From: Prosapia bicincta | Taxonomy: Eukaryota > Arthropoda > Insecta > Hemiptera > Cercopidae | Direction: 5' to 3' | DNA: 64,000 nt | Assembly (NCBI GenBank): GCA_036971475.1 | Contig: JBAIZL010000007.1 | Location: forward strand, 31,591,947-31,655,946 | Shown here: piece after piece, positions 34,601 through 48,487 of the stretch | How positions within the stretch are numbered: position 1 is the stretch's first letter | Layout: the number at the start of each line of letters is the position of its first letter | Notes under the pieces: generated by a model | What the model was told of the DNA's origin: nothing | The model's input: the letters and a program-made list of their open reading frames with translations, nothing else | The model's database searches: none | Program-made: the position numbers and the translations under genes

Positions 34601-35169
34601 TGTGCCAAGTTGATACCAAAGGAGTAATTTATAAGAAAAACCTCAAGATGTTCAACACAAAAACTGGACGTTTTTAAATATACCGTTAGTTTTGTGTAAT
34701 TAGATAATTGTATCTTGCCCACATATGTCAGTGTTGCTCTACTCTGTTTAAAATATCGAATCAGATAAATTGAAATAGTTGTAAATTTATCTTCTTACAA
34801 CTCTAAGTAGTACGAGTTTAATATTATAATTATTATATATAATAACAAATTTCTATTAATAATCACAAGAATGAATGCATTGTAAGGGAAAAATGAACAA
34901 TTTTGAATATATTACGCTACACAACCATTTGTTTCCGCAAATGGTTGTGTCTGATTTAAAATTGTTTTCATTGCTTTAATTGTCAACATTAAAATGTTTT
35001 TTTATAAGTTTCTATTTTGTTTTGTTTCTTAGCACTACTATTTTTGTTTTTTTATATGTTTAATGCTTATTTGTAGTTTCAACTTTTAAATTACTGTTTT
35101 AGATTTAACCAAGCATTCATCATTACTAATGAGAATAACAATTTCACCTTTATATATGAACAACAATAA

Positions 35170-35465
35170 ATCTCATTCCATAAAACAATTCTACACTCAC
35201 ATTAAAGTATAGCAACAATTTGACTGAAAGATATTAAAAACTAAGATTTTAACTCGAGGCATAAATAAACACTTCCGAATCTTTGGCTATTTTTGTAGCT
35301 AACGGCGTGTGGCTTGAAGGCTGTAGGTGGCTTGATAACGCACACGCAAGTATACCTAAGGTGCAAACTAGATCACGTGTTTCATACATCCGTTACTTTT
35401 AAATCACTAACCACAGGGAGCAGGCAAGATGCATTGTTGTAACTTAAATGATAACCGAATAGGCT
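35170..35465. repeat. Highly conserved island in arm A' (partner 13885-14160)
   Basis: Almost identical to the reverse complement of 13885-14160, including CTAACGGCGTGTGGCTTGAA. No open frame; function unknown. Confidence 0.55.
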
Positions 35466-36573
35466 TTGAATTCTGTCACTGCTGTTTTGGGTCAGTATTT
35501 ATTTTTTTACCTAATAGCAATCTATTACTTTTTAAAAAGTTAATTATTACAAATTTAGTAGATTTTTAATTCTATGATTAGTAACTCCATTTTATCAAGC
35601 ACTAGCTGACCCGGTGAATTTCGTTAAATGAATGACGTGTTAACATTAGCTAAACTTAATTTAGTATTTTATTAATATAATAATACATGAACTTATAGAA
35701 GTCGATCGAGAAAAGTGTGACAATAAAGGTTCTTGTTTGAATGGTATTTATTTAAATGCACTCGAATATACAATATTTTTGGTTTTTCTAGTGCGTACAC
35801 TAATAAATCGGAAGGTTTTCCGACGCGTGAGCTAGCCACATACAGCTGTTAATGTGAGAAGCATGGATTTTCAAAATTAAGTCCAATTATTTCAAATTTC
35901 TTGAGTGTTGCATAGCAACCAAAATTTAGAATGAATTCAATAAATTGTCTTAGGATAAGATAGGAGAGAAAACAATTTTATGCCCTTTTTGATACTGAAG
36001 AAACACATGTTGAAAAAAATTATTATTAGCCGTTTTGCTAAAAACCTAGCGCTGTTTTATAGGTTAATTTTTTCTGCTATAATTAAGTGGTTTGAGAGGG
36101 GTACCCATTCATTCATATGTATAGACTACCTGACCCGGCGAACTTCTTATCGTCCAATGAATGGTGAGTCAACTTTAGCTAAACTTAATTTAGTATTTTA
36201 TTAACATAATAATAGCTGAACTTATAGTAGCAATCGAGAAAAGTATGACAATAAAAGTTCTTGATTGAATGTTCTTTATTGAAGTGCACTCGGATATAAA
36301 ATATTTTTTGTATATTGTTTGAAATTTGTTGGAAAATAATTTTAGATTGTTGAGTGTTACCTAGCAACCAAAATTTGGAACGAATTCAATGATATGTCTT
36401 AAAATAAGACAGAATGGCATATTTATGCTATTTTGACACTTAAAAATTTCATGTTGGAAAATGTTATGTCGCCAGAAACCTTTGTAGGAATGAACTCAAT
36501 AATTTCCCTAGTTTCATGTCGATCGGTTTTGTGGTTTAGTAATACATAAGTCTCATACATACATACATTTATG

Positions 36574-36580
<7 letters not shown>

Positions 36581-36666
<86 letters not shown>
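36581..36666. repeat. (TA)n microsatellite in A'
   Basis: The corresponding spot in arm A (about 12775-12800) has only a few TA and GTAT units, so this tract expanded in A'. Confidence 0.95.
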
Positions 36667-36670
<4 letters not shown>

Positions 36671-37499
36671 GGGATAGTTTAAACATTACTACATGAAAGA
36701 ACGTAGTGAATTGTAAAATGGATGTTTTTTCTGCTAGAATATATACAATTTTAGCGAAATGTCGCTGCCCTTCGAAATGTCAAAGGATGTCGCTGCCCTT
36801 TTTGATTCACTGCGGCATCTACCAGACGGTGATTTAGGCTGCTTAGACTTCACTCACATTGCTTTGTATCAGTTACATTCTTGTACGCAATCACTGCTCC
36901 ACCTAAACGCACCTCATTCATTAATCGATTACTTCACAAGTTTATACTTTGAAGACATGAGAAATCGTGTAGTCGTGGATGTAGGCTAAATTTAGACATG
37001 GCTAAGTAAAAACGTTATGTTTCCAACCAGTTAATTACGACTTTAACTGTAATTATAACCTATGTAATGCATTATTAATACTCCCTTTTTGTAATTAATT
37101 TTTTCCGTTCAACTTTAAAGTATTCTCTCTTATCTGTTTGTAGTTACGCCTCTGAAGACAATACTAAAGCAACAAACCATTAACGTCGGCGACCTTTATA
37201 ACATGGTCACCTTTGTTGATTTTACATTATGGAACAAGCAAATAAAGAGGAACTTGTATTAATCTACTACAACATATCCGCCTGCTTGGGTTACTCAGTT
37301 AAGTTGCAGCTCTAAGCGGGCGTTATACACAAGTATATTTAATAAACACCATAAATACTACAGCCGGAATTATTTTACACCGTTCTGCTTTTATTTACAT
37401 ACATTTCTATAGAATTATTTCTGAAAGATATATTTAAATTTGAGATCAACTAAAGTTTTATTCAAATTATAGTTTTTAATATCATGTAATTAAATAAAT

Positions 37500-38365
37500 G
37501 TATTTACTTTAGGATATTTAGGAAAATTATAGCCTTTTTTCAATACAATTATTACCTGTTTACAATTTATATAATTGTGTATGTCTTTATATACTACCTT
37601 AAACTACCCACTAACGCCTTTAACGTATTAACCAGTTCTTCCTATAAATCTTTCTCTTACGCCTTACTCCATCGATTTTAGCTTTAATATAGACATTAAA
37701 ATCTTGAGATGTTCTTATTTTATTTGTTAAAACTTTTAGAGTAAATTTATGTAAATTCTCCAAGCTATTTGTGTAAGATAAAGCCTACAGAGTCTACAGG
37801 CTACTATAACTATTGAGAGCTTTTATAATACTCCCCGGATTTTTGGGCCCACGCTTCTAGTATCTATATAGCATATATTCTTGCTAATAAAGTTTTCGGG
37901 CAAAAATGTAGAGTAATTAGGCACAACACAAATTCCCTTGAGAGTGTCTAATAATCACGAGATCAACGCATTTTCTTCGAAGATTCCCAAATAACAAACA
38001 CAGCAATTTATGATTGAATCATTTTCAAATGATTGTGTGTCAGAGTATCGTATCATCACAGTACAGAACCGGTAACTAGTCTAGCCCTTAGTGTAAGGGT
38101 TTTGGGCTTTTGTGGGGCCAAGCCCTCCCCTTTCAAGACTGACATAAGCGCTGGCCTTTCTATATATGTTTTGCATAAAGCAATAAGAGTATAAAGACCA
38201 TCAAAGATCCTTTCGTCATGTTTCACCACTTTTCTTCTCCTCTAAATATTTATAAACCCTCTGGCTAAAATATATATTCAGAATTACTTCCTTAGTAGTC
38301 CTGGAAAAGCGGCGAAACCGTAGTCTCTGTCTTGGAGTATCGTCTCGTTGTAGGGGCCAGTCCAA
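37500..38365. other. 0.87-kb segment present only in arm A'
   Basis: In arm A the two flanks are joined near 11975. The segment has no recognised coding content or terminal repeats and includes a short GC-richer part around 38060-38160. Confidence 0.5.
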
Positions 38366-39159
38366 GATTTTTAATAAGGCCTTCGAAGGTTCGGAAGTCA
38401 CGAGTTTGAAGTTGGATTTGTGAGGAAGTGAATTCGAATATTAAATTCTAGAGAAACCCTGGATTCGCTCCATAAGTACTTTTCTGACGGAATTATTCTT
38501 CGACTATCTTCATGTTTCATCACCTTCTTCTTTCTCACAGAATATATTCTGTTTACTGTGATGTAACATTTGCTATTTACATGTTAGACTATTAAAACTT
38601 TTAAAAGTTTGTATTTTCAGTTGGTAAAGAAATATGTTTTAATTATGCGAAAATAATATTTTTTTCAAAAATTGCTAACATTTCTAAGAAGTGTTTATTT
38701 TAACACTTTGCGGCCGATATAGCCGTGTTAAATGTATTAAATGCTAAACAAATGTCTGTTATTAAGACTTGTATGGTAAAACTAAATATTTGTATTACTA
38801 ATTGCCTAAATGTATAATACACTGCTACGTTGGGATTCTTGTTTGAAGAATAGATTTTTTATACTACTATTAAAAGTATATATATTTATTTACAAAATAC
38901 AATCGAATTATAATATATCTGGGATATGAAAATTATAATAAACTATTAAATTATAAATTGTCTATCTTAATAACATTTTCACATTATCGGTAAAAACGTT
39001 TACGCTTTTACGTGTGGTACAAGCACACCCCATTCACTCATAGAAATATTTCAAGAAGAATCAATGAATGGCTTACGAAAGTGCAGGTTTTATCGGAGAA
39101 AGAAAAGTGATAAAAACGTTTGACAGCTAGGAATTGCATGATGATATCGGCCTTGAGTG

Positions 39160-39930
39160 TGTGAGGGCAAAAAGGCGCTGAGAAAATTTGTATTGAGCAA
39201 CTGTTGGGGAAATTATCACTCGAAAAGACAAAAACCAATGTTCCACACTTTCCAGAACAGTTTGATGGTAAAAATTGTTTCTTTTCAGTAACAGTACCGA
39301 ATGTTCTAAGCAGTTTCATTTATGACTTAGGTTCCATTTGTCTCATTCCAAACGTCCTACATAGCCAAAGTAAATCAAACAATGCTCCGTACCTTACCCG
39401 GAGTCATTAGTCACTCAGCAACTAGTGCATTGAATTGCTGCAGCGCTGTTCATTTTCAGAACGCTTAAATTGGTTTCAAACACAGCCTCCTTGTGAAACT
39501 CTATCGTTGCGGCTTTTAAACAAAGCCGACGAATGCTTTAATAAAACCTATTATGCTACAGTGAAATGGCAACGTTGTGAATGTAAGTGGTGTTAGATAC
39601 AACTGTAATGGATAGAGAAGTGTGTGTTTGCATTGAATGAGAACTCGATGTGAGGGTGCCAAGCTGGCAAGAGCTTGCTGCGCGACTTTCTTCAGCCACG
39701 TGTTATTTGTTTCGTGGAACAATTGGAAAACAAGATCAGCTAAAACAGACATTTAGATGCTACTAACGCGACGCGTCACGTGATCTGAGTTTTAGTGATG
39801 AGTGCATTATACAAGAGCTGAAGCAAGAGTGCCTTATTGCGCTTATACTTCTATGTAATAGCCGGGTTTATCAGTCAAGAATAAACGTGTGCATACCATT
39901 CAAACACATTGGGTGTTTTATGCTTACGAA
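39160..39930. repeat. Near-identical island in arm A' (partner 10410-11160)
   Basis: Contains on the minus strand (39516-39752) the 78-codon frame whose peptide is identical to that at 10563-10799. Differences between the two islands include a 6-bp insertion near 39289 and a short deletion near 39175. Confidence 0.65.
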
Positions 39931-40434
39931 TAAAATGCTTTTCGTATTAGAACACATTCTTTCATTTGATTTTATTAGATGTTTATCTAAAAAGCAAAAA
40001 CTAAATACTTGTTTCATTGATGATTAATTTTGAATCCAAAATTGTAAACAAATCTTCTATAGTTTTATTAAAAGAGCCAGTTCTCGGGTTTTCACAAGCT
40101 TGCGCAGTTTTAGGTTAAATGAGAAAACAAACAATCTCCACCCCTTACCTTTTCCCAATACGTAGTAGACAACCCGGCTATTTCACACCCATGAATTACA
40201 CGACTGCAACTTTGAGTGAATGCTGCCACCATCAGGTTGAGCTTCGTCAATAAAACGACTACACTGTCTCGATGTGTGTCTTTTAAACATTTACTTCTAA
40301 TTTAATCAATGAAATCGGGATGACTACAACAACCAATATATGGGTTGTTCTAATTTTTTACTTTAAAGACTTTAGACAAAAAAACAGTTAATTGCAAAAC
40401 ATAAGTTATTTAATTAAACTATTTAAACTATAAG

Positions 40435-41107
40435 TAATTATTGCGTAACTAAGCGAATACTTTAGAACTTACTTGCTGACGCGTTTCGAATTAATCGTTT
40501 CATTTATTAAGCTGACACTCTCAACGAAGCTGACACTTTTAACGAAGCTGAAACTCTCAACGAAGCGACACTTTTAACGAAGCTGAGACTCTCAACGAAG
40601 CTGACATTTTTAACGAAGCTGAGACTCTCAACGAAGCTGACACTCTCAACGAAGCTGACATTCTCAACGAAGCTGACACTCTTAACGAAGCTGGCACTCT
40701 TAACGAAGCTGATATTCTCAACGAAGCTGAGACTTTTAACGAAGCTGACACTCTCAACGAAGCTGACACTCTCAACGAAGCTGACACTCCTAACGAAGCT
40801 GACACTCTCAACGAAGCTGACACTCTCAGCGAAGCTTACACTACACTCTCAACGAAGCTGACACTCTCAATGAAGCTTACACTACACTCTCAACGAAGCT
40901 GACACTCTCAAAGAAGCTGACGCTCTCAACGAAGCTGACACTCTCAACGAAGCTGACACTCTCAACGAAGCTGATACTCTCAACGAAGCTGACACTCTCA
41001 ACAAAGCTGATACTCTCAACGAAGACGGTCAGCTTCGTAAATGAAACGATTGTTTAGAAACACATCAGCAAGTAAGTTCTAAAGTAGTTACTTAGTTACG
41101 CAATAAT
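40435..41107. mobile_element. Foldback-like element built of an 18-bp minisatellite (arm A' copy)
   Basis: About 29 units of the 18-bp repeat (here read as CTGACACTCTCAACGAAG) lie between inverted ends beginning TAATTATTGCGTAACTAAG. Two short disruptions (TTACACTACACTCTCAACG near 40838 and 40876) break the period. The shared position with the arm A copy shows the element was present before the arms diverged; array length has since changed about threefold. Confidence 0.75.
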
Positions 41108-41118
41108 TACTTAAGAGG

Positions 41119-41340
41119 AATTACATCAGAGGAAGATGCCGTAACAGTTGAACTTCTCACGGGCCATGTCAGTGAGGACAATGATAAAAAAAAGTCCACA
41201 GAATGTCTGGAGCTAAATCAGACGATTTCGACATCTGATTAAGTGAAATGTATAATTGGTGACAGGTGGATGCATGAAAGGAGCCCCAATTGCGAAGCAA
41301 TATGCATTGGCTTTGGAGGAAGTGAAAAACGTATAATTGA
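41119..41340 (+). pseudogene. Pogo-like transposase C-terminal fragment (arm A' copy)
   Basis: The frame GITSEEDAVTVELLTGHV ... TISTSD, then a stop, then VKCIIGDRWMHERSPNCEA aligns with the arm A copy. The Trp codon has become TGA and two Cys of the zinc knuckle are replaced (CIIGD, IGFG). Clearly a relic. Confidence 0.45.
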
Positions 41341-42828
41341 GTTTTTCAAATAAACTTTTATTTAGTTAGATAAATGCATTTATTAGTTTTTATAGTTATT
41401 TTCTTAAACAATCTCCTACCCATGTTCCGAAATCTCACCTACCACGCAAGGAAAGATTAAACAAACCCATTTTTTTAATATTTTGTTTACCGCCCCCTTA
41501 AATATAGGATAACAAATCTGAAACAATTAGTGTGTATAGACCAACGTACAGTGTTATCACACCACAAAATAGTTCATATAACCATCTTAAACATACTTCA
41601 TAGCCACCATATTTCCCACTAGTAGAACGTAGGGTATGGAACTGGCTAATTATTTTTTCCACACAAGTAAATGTCTATTGGATACAGGCAAAGTGTTCAA
41701 TAAAGAGAACATTTCTGGAAACTTCTCGGGCTGACAATGGCCAGACCAACAGGAACACCACGTGGCTTTACTTGGATATTTCATTACCCCTTCACTTGGT
41801 GTACTTTAGTACTACTCTACCGACATATTTTGTACAGTTCTAGAGGCGTACAATAGGGTACCAGAACACTTACAATAACTTACTACCTCCTCAGCACGTG
41901 CTTTCATTTACCAAATATTTACATTAATATATAACAAACTAAACAAATTCACCTTTTAGAATAACTTTAATAATATAAATTTGTCTATTGTTGATATGAT
42001 AAATATAGGTTTGTTAAAAACGAGAATCCTTCCAACAGGGGTAACTGAATAATGTTGATAGATGGTTTAAGAAGCTCAATCTGTGATTTCTAAACTAAGG
42101 ATGGATAACCATTTAATATTATTGTTCAGAATATTACAAAAATCAAAATATTCGATTTAATTATATCTGATGTTGTTGAAAGACTTCATGAATATGGAAA
42201 AAATTATTGTTGGTCCTAATAGCCCAAAAATTTTAAAAACTTTGATTTAACCTCGCTGTACAACAAAAACGGAACTTTACAAAAATCAAGCTTTTTCACA
42301 AATTACGTCTAATGTACACTACTAGACAATAAATCTATATTATAGGCTGCTCATTATAGATGGCCGACATTTTTTGTGTCGTAATAGGACAATATTCACC
42401 AGGTGGAGGTCTCTTCAATTGCCAATCTATTAAACTTAATTAAATAATTATATAATAATATTTTATTACTTAACCTATATTAACATATTGTAGCTATATT
42501 GCAATATAGTGTAACGCAGAGCTCCGTTTTATTTATAAATCTTCAAGTCTTTAGGTTTATATAGCTCTGTGTATATTTTAGAGCGAAGTTGTTAATGTTT
42601 TGATTTTTTGGGCGAAACTAAATATTTTTTCTATTCCTGAGGACTTTATATATCACAGTAATAATATTTATTTAAGTTGGTGGCGCGTGTTTAACCGATA
42701 AATAACAATGTTTACACCTATTGATAATTTTCTACTTTTCCGCTAGAATTTATATTCTATTTTTATTTTGAGTATCATAACTACCTGCCAATCCTAGCAC
42801 TGTCCCACTCCCCGCTGAAACGTTGGAG

Positions 42829-42875
42829 CACCTCCATCAGTCAGAACTCATAATAGGTTCTGGCTGATGGAGGTG
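42829..42875. repeat. 19-bp hairpin in arm A' (partner of 3873-3919)
   Basis: CACCTCCATCAGTCAGAAC, 9-nt loop, GTTCTGGCTGATGGAGGTG; one G-U pair. It lies in a context matching arm A. Confidence 0.6.
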
Positions 42876-43340
42876 TTCTGAAACGCGGCAGCTGGGAGAG
42901 AGACAGTGCTAAGATTGGCCGGTAGTTATGATATTCAAAATAAAAATTAGAGCAATTTTACACCTTTAAGAAAATGACACTGCTTGCACAAATATACAGA
43001 CACACACACACAAGCTTGCGCGCTCGAATATTGTCGCAATAACACAGAGTAATGAACAGATAAACATTTTCGTTTCGCCCGAGTAGAGCAAGTGTACTTC
43101 AGGCACACGACCCTGACCACATAAGCCATACTCTCCTCCTCCCAATTCCAAGAAACTTCATAATGTCCTTTGTAATCCACCTATTTTTTCATTTCCGTAT
43201 CCTTGAAACACTGCGATGTAACGACTACATCCCTTTCTACTACCTCAACAAAAATGATTTTGTTATATCTGTCAAGATAAAATGTATGTTTCTATGTTTT
43301 ACCAAGTTCTGACCGCTAAAGTCTGATACAATTAATATTT

Positions 43341-43432
43341 CTGTATAGTCTGTATGTCTGTATAGTCTGTATGTCTGTATGTCTGTATGTCTGTATAGTC
43401 TGTATGTCTGTATAGTCTGTATGTCTGTATAG
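43341..43432. repeat. GTCTGTAT-type octamer microsatellite
   Basis: Alternating CTGTATGT and CTGTATAGT units; no comparable array at the matching position in arm A (about 3425). Confidence 0.9.
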
Positions 43433-44677
43433 CTAAAAAATTACAAATACGTTAGACTATATTGAATGAGTTTGTTGTTTGATTAATCTAATGATTAATT
43501 TGTTGATTTTGTTATATAATGTACTAAGCTATCATGCAAAATTATCAAGTGTTCTGTCATTAAATGTAGAGTTGTTTTTGTGAATAAAAGCATATTATAT
43601 AAATTAAAATAATAATATAATTCATTTGCTCTTTACAGTCAAAAGGTTTAAAGTCATTTACAGTCAAATTGGTCATTGCCTTTCTCCATTATAAAAAATT
43701 AATTTTTCAATATTGAGAAGGCTTAAAATTAAATTTAACTTGAATAAAAACTTAATACTGAGCTTACTACAAATTTACCCTTTTATGAATTTTACAAAAT
43801 TTATTCCTGATTTTCTAAATTTATAAATTTTTTATAATTTCAACAGCAAACTAAAATAGCAAACATTGAAATGAAAAGGTGAATCCCAGATAGAAATCGA
43901 ATGTGCAGGAACTCTTGTAGGAACGCATAATTGTAGAACAACTAATTTCAGTCGGGGGCGTAAACTTATTTATCCGGTACAACCCTCCAAGGAAGACGTT
44001 AAAGGTAGATCAGATGGCATTAAGAGGAACTAAGAAGAAGACATATAAACCCCCTGAATTTAGAAATAGGAGAAAATAGGAGTATCCCACAAGAGGGGTG
44101 GGTGAGGGGTGCCCAAACATCAATAATAAGTACGTAGTAAAAAGCATATTTTGATTTAAGGTATATTTTATTATTATTGACCTAGAGGCGTATAATATAC
44201 AAATAAAGACACCGTCGATAGACGAGTCAGTACTCTTACTTTATTCCTTATTTCCTCCAATAAACAGGCAACGTTTCGGCGACTATATTGCAACCCTTTT
44301 CACGTCTAAATTACTATTACAATCAGTACACCACAATATTTTATGAGACGTGTAAACAAGAACTTAAAATAAACTTTAGTAAATATTTTTTAATACATTT
44401 TTCATAAAATATTGAGTTGTACTTATTTTAACAGTAACTTAGGTTCGAAGAGGTTGGTAAAATAGCCGCAGGAACGTTGCCAGTTTCAAGAGAGGAAATA
44501 AAAGACTACCAACTCACATGTAAACCTCGTTTTATGTATGCACTGTTCTTGTGAGTTTACACATTATTATAGAAGTTTAGAGATTTGTTTATATATTATC
44601 AAATATTAATTAATCACTTAAACAATAGTTTATGACTATCCGAAATTTAAATTTTGTAAATTTGTTAAAACTTACTG

Positions 44678-44723
44678 AGACAGAACGTTTTCGATCGCTA
44701 TGTGGCGATCTTCATCAGTGTCT
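44678..44723 (-). ncRNA. Hammerhead ribozyme motif at the PLE 3' side
   Basis: On the minus strand: stem I AGACA (44719-44723) with TGTCT (44678-44682), core CTGATGA (44712-44718), stem II GATCGC/GCGATC with a 6-nt loop (44693-44710), GAA (44690-44692), palindromic stem III AACGTT (44684-44689) and C at the cleavage site (44683). The only departure from a textbook type I fold is one extra A (44711) between the core and stem II. Hammerheads with very short stem III are established in PLE terminal repeats, often acting as dimers. Confidence 0.7.
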
Positions 44724-44989
44724 TATGCTTGGAGATGTTGGGTCAAGATGTGGCGGTTTTAAAGGTGACGATAGTATCAAAGAGTATGTATGATTTGTAT
44801 TGTGTTTGTTCGTTTCATATGTTTGTACTTTGTGTTTATGTGTGACTATATATTTCATATTGTTCTAGAGTGTTGAGATGTGGTCTTTTTGTTGATGTGT
44901 AGGATTTCTAGGTTATGGTAAATGTTTGTGTATATGTGTCGTGTTTCTTTTATGTGATTGTAAAATGTTTAGTTGGGTTCTGTTTGTGT

Positions 44990-46160
44990 TCCTCGACTCT
45001 TTGTTTAAAGCTGCGACCTTTTTGCCAAACGTAGAGTTTGTTGCAGTTTGTGCAGTTTAATGTGTATACGCCTGGTGCTTGTAGTTTGTCTTTGTTGTTG
45101 GTGTCGTGTTGTTGATTTGTATTGTAAATTGTTATTAGCTTTGTGTGCTATTTCATATCCTGTTTTTTGAAATTTGTTGGCTGTTTTATTTGATGTTCTG
45201 TTTATGTATGGTATTGTGATGTATTTGTTTCCCCTTTCTGTAGTGTTATTTTAGTGTTTTTTTGTATATTGTGCTATAGTTTGTCTATTAATGTGGTGTT
45301 GAATTCATTTGTATATGCTAAATATTTAATGTTGTCTAGTTCTTTGTTTATGTTTACTGCGGTCATTGGAACTTCTTTAAGTCTATGGAGCATGGATCTG
45401 AATGCAGTGTGTTTGTGTTGGATAGGGTGGTTTCAGGTGTTGTAGATAAGGGTGTCTGTCGTTGTGGGTGTCCTGTAAATGTTGAAACTCTGTTGTTGTG
45501 TGTGGTGAAACTCTATGTTGAGATAGAGGAAGTTTAGGGATCGGTTTATTTCAATCTCTGAGGTGAACTGGAGTTTTGAGTGTATTTTATTTGGTATAGG
45601 TGAGGAGTTTTTTGCATTGTCGGGTGTTGCCTCTGTATAGTGTTATAATATCATCGACATGTCTGTGCCAGTAAATGATTTTGTGTGATTGTGTATTGTT
45701 TGTGAGTATCTTGGTGTTTTCTGTGTTGTAGAAAAATTTCGCTTAGGACACTACTAATCGGACTTCCCATGGGTAGGCCATCTGGCTGTGAATAGAAGTT
45801 TGAGTTGTGGGTGAAATAGTTTTGTCTGGTAATGGTTTGGAGGATGTTTATGATTTTGGTAACGTGGGTTTTAGGTATGTTGTTCTGTAAAAATTGTGTT
45901 TCTTGGATGTTGAGCGTTTCGGTATGTTGGTGTACATATTTGTTATGTCGAGTGATAGTAGTGTTGAATTGTGTGGTATGTTTATGTTTTTTATTTTGTT
46001 TAAGAGGTTAGTTCTGTTTTTAATGCCTGTTTCTGTGTTCTTGTTTATCGATTGCCTGATTACTTTGTTCATGTATTTTCCTCGTTTAAGTGCAGGGACA
46101 TTCTGGTTGTTGATGATGGTTCGGATCTCGACATTAGGTTTGTGAATTTCAGCGCTGTGA
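44990..46160 (-). pseudogene. PLE reverse transcriptase and GIY-YIG coding region, frameshifted
   Basis: RT followed by a C-terminal GIY-YIG nuclease is the defining architecture of endonuclease-bearing Penelope-like elements. The longest intact piece is 74 codons (45848-46072), covering RT motif A. Motifs before and after lie in other frames, so at least three frameshifts or stops separate them. In the GIY-YIG part the second Tyr-Ile-Gly appears as Tyr-Val-Trp. No functional enzyme is encoded. Confidence 0.85.
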
Positions 46161-46640
46161 ATATCAGGGTAAGTGCTTCAGGGTGGACTTGTTTAAGGTG
46201 GTATTTTTTGTTTTTGCGAATAATGTATTTAGATGTATTAATTAGGTTTTTTGATGGTTCTGTTATTTTTCTCTGTTGAGTCTGTATGCAGTTTTACTAT
46301 ATTATTATTAATTATGTAATCATTGATTTTGTCATTTAGGCTGTTTGTTTTATGTTCGCAGCGATTTTAATTTCATTGTTCATGTTTCTGTTGGTTATGT
46401 TGTTCTGTTTTTTTAGTTTTTTTGTGCCATATCGAAGTGAATCTTGGTCTTTGGTGTCGGTTTTTTATATGGCTGTTTCAGTTTGTAGTATAATGTTTCT
46501 GTTTGTTATGTTATTGGTTTATAATGTATGTTGTAATTAGGAATTTGTTTATTAAATTCATTTCGTGTTTTGTGAATTTGGTGTTAGTGAGGTTAACTGT
46601 AAGGGGGTAGAATACCTTACTTATAAAAGTTTAGAGATTT

Positions 46641-48483
<1,843 letters not shown>

Positions 48484-48487
<4 letters not shown>

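Larger units (their letters stand above)
31140..34867 (+). repeat. Large inverted repeat, arm B (partner 59041-63340)
   Basis: The segment matches the reverse complement of 59041-63340 in order. 31190-31460 pairs with 62990-63290, 31576-31739 with 62627-62808, 32040-32500 with 62020-62500, 33140-33300 with one unit of 60665-61305, and 34200-34867 with 59041-59740. Conserved phrases include CTGTGCGGCTTAACGAACCC and GTAAGTCTGTTATATTATAT. The inner end holds the 3' end of a PLE. The inner edge of B is only about 60 bp from the inner edge of A'. Confidence 0.8.
34925..44095 (-). repeat. Large inverted repeat, arm A' (partner 297-14385)
   Basis: Reverse-complement partner of arm A; block correspondences are given there. 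At its inner end a short palindrome, ACAACCATTTG / CAAATGGTTGT (34921-34949), sits exactly where homology to arm A stops. A' holds an insert at about 37500-38365, a (TA)n tract at 36581-36666 and a GTCTGTAT array at 43341-43432 that are absent from or much shorter in A. Confidence 0.8.
44190..46640 (-). mobile_element. Penelope-like retroelement, degenerate
   Basis: Minus-strand reading frames, broken by several shifts, give PLE motifs in the expected order. IRTIINNQNVPALKRGKYM lies at about 46070-46135 and LLSLDITNMYTNIP (RT motif A) at about 45920-45962. DGLPMGSPISSVLSE is at about 45741-45788 and HVDDI (the catalytic YADD-equivalent) at about 45650-45670. A KLNF- and YR-type post-RT region follows at about 45480-45560, then GVYTLNCTNCNKLYVWQKGR (GIY-YIG endonuclease) at about 45010-45070. 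A hammerhead motif follows at 44678-44723 and a more decayed one (GAAACG at 44272-44277) near the 3' limit. The long ORFs on the plus strand here are shadows. Ends are approximate. Confidence 0.85.

Noticed and set aside
42947..43180. 77- and 61-codon frames shared with 3691-3900 of arm A
   Set aside because: Similar text is present in both arms (MFICSLLCV...) but the frames differ in extent and orientation, lack motifs and end at unrelated stops; more likely noncoding repeat sequence.
45254..46540. Hydrophobic plus-strand frames that look like membrane proteins
   Set aside because: They are antisense shadows of the A/C-rich PLE coding strand; the minus strand shows reverse transcriptase and GIY-YIG motifs in order.
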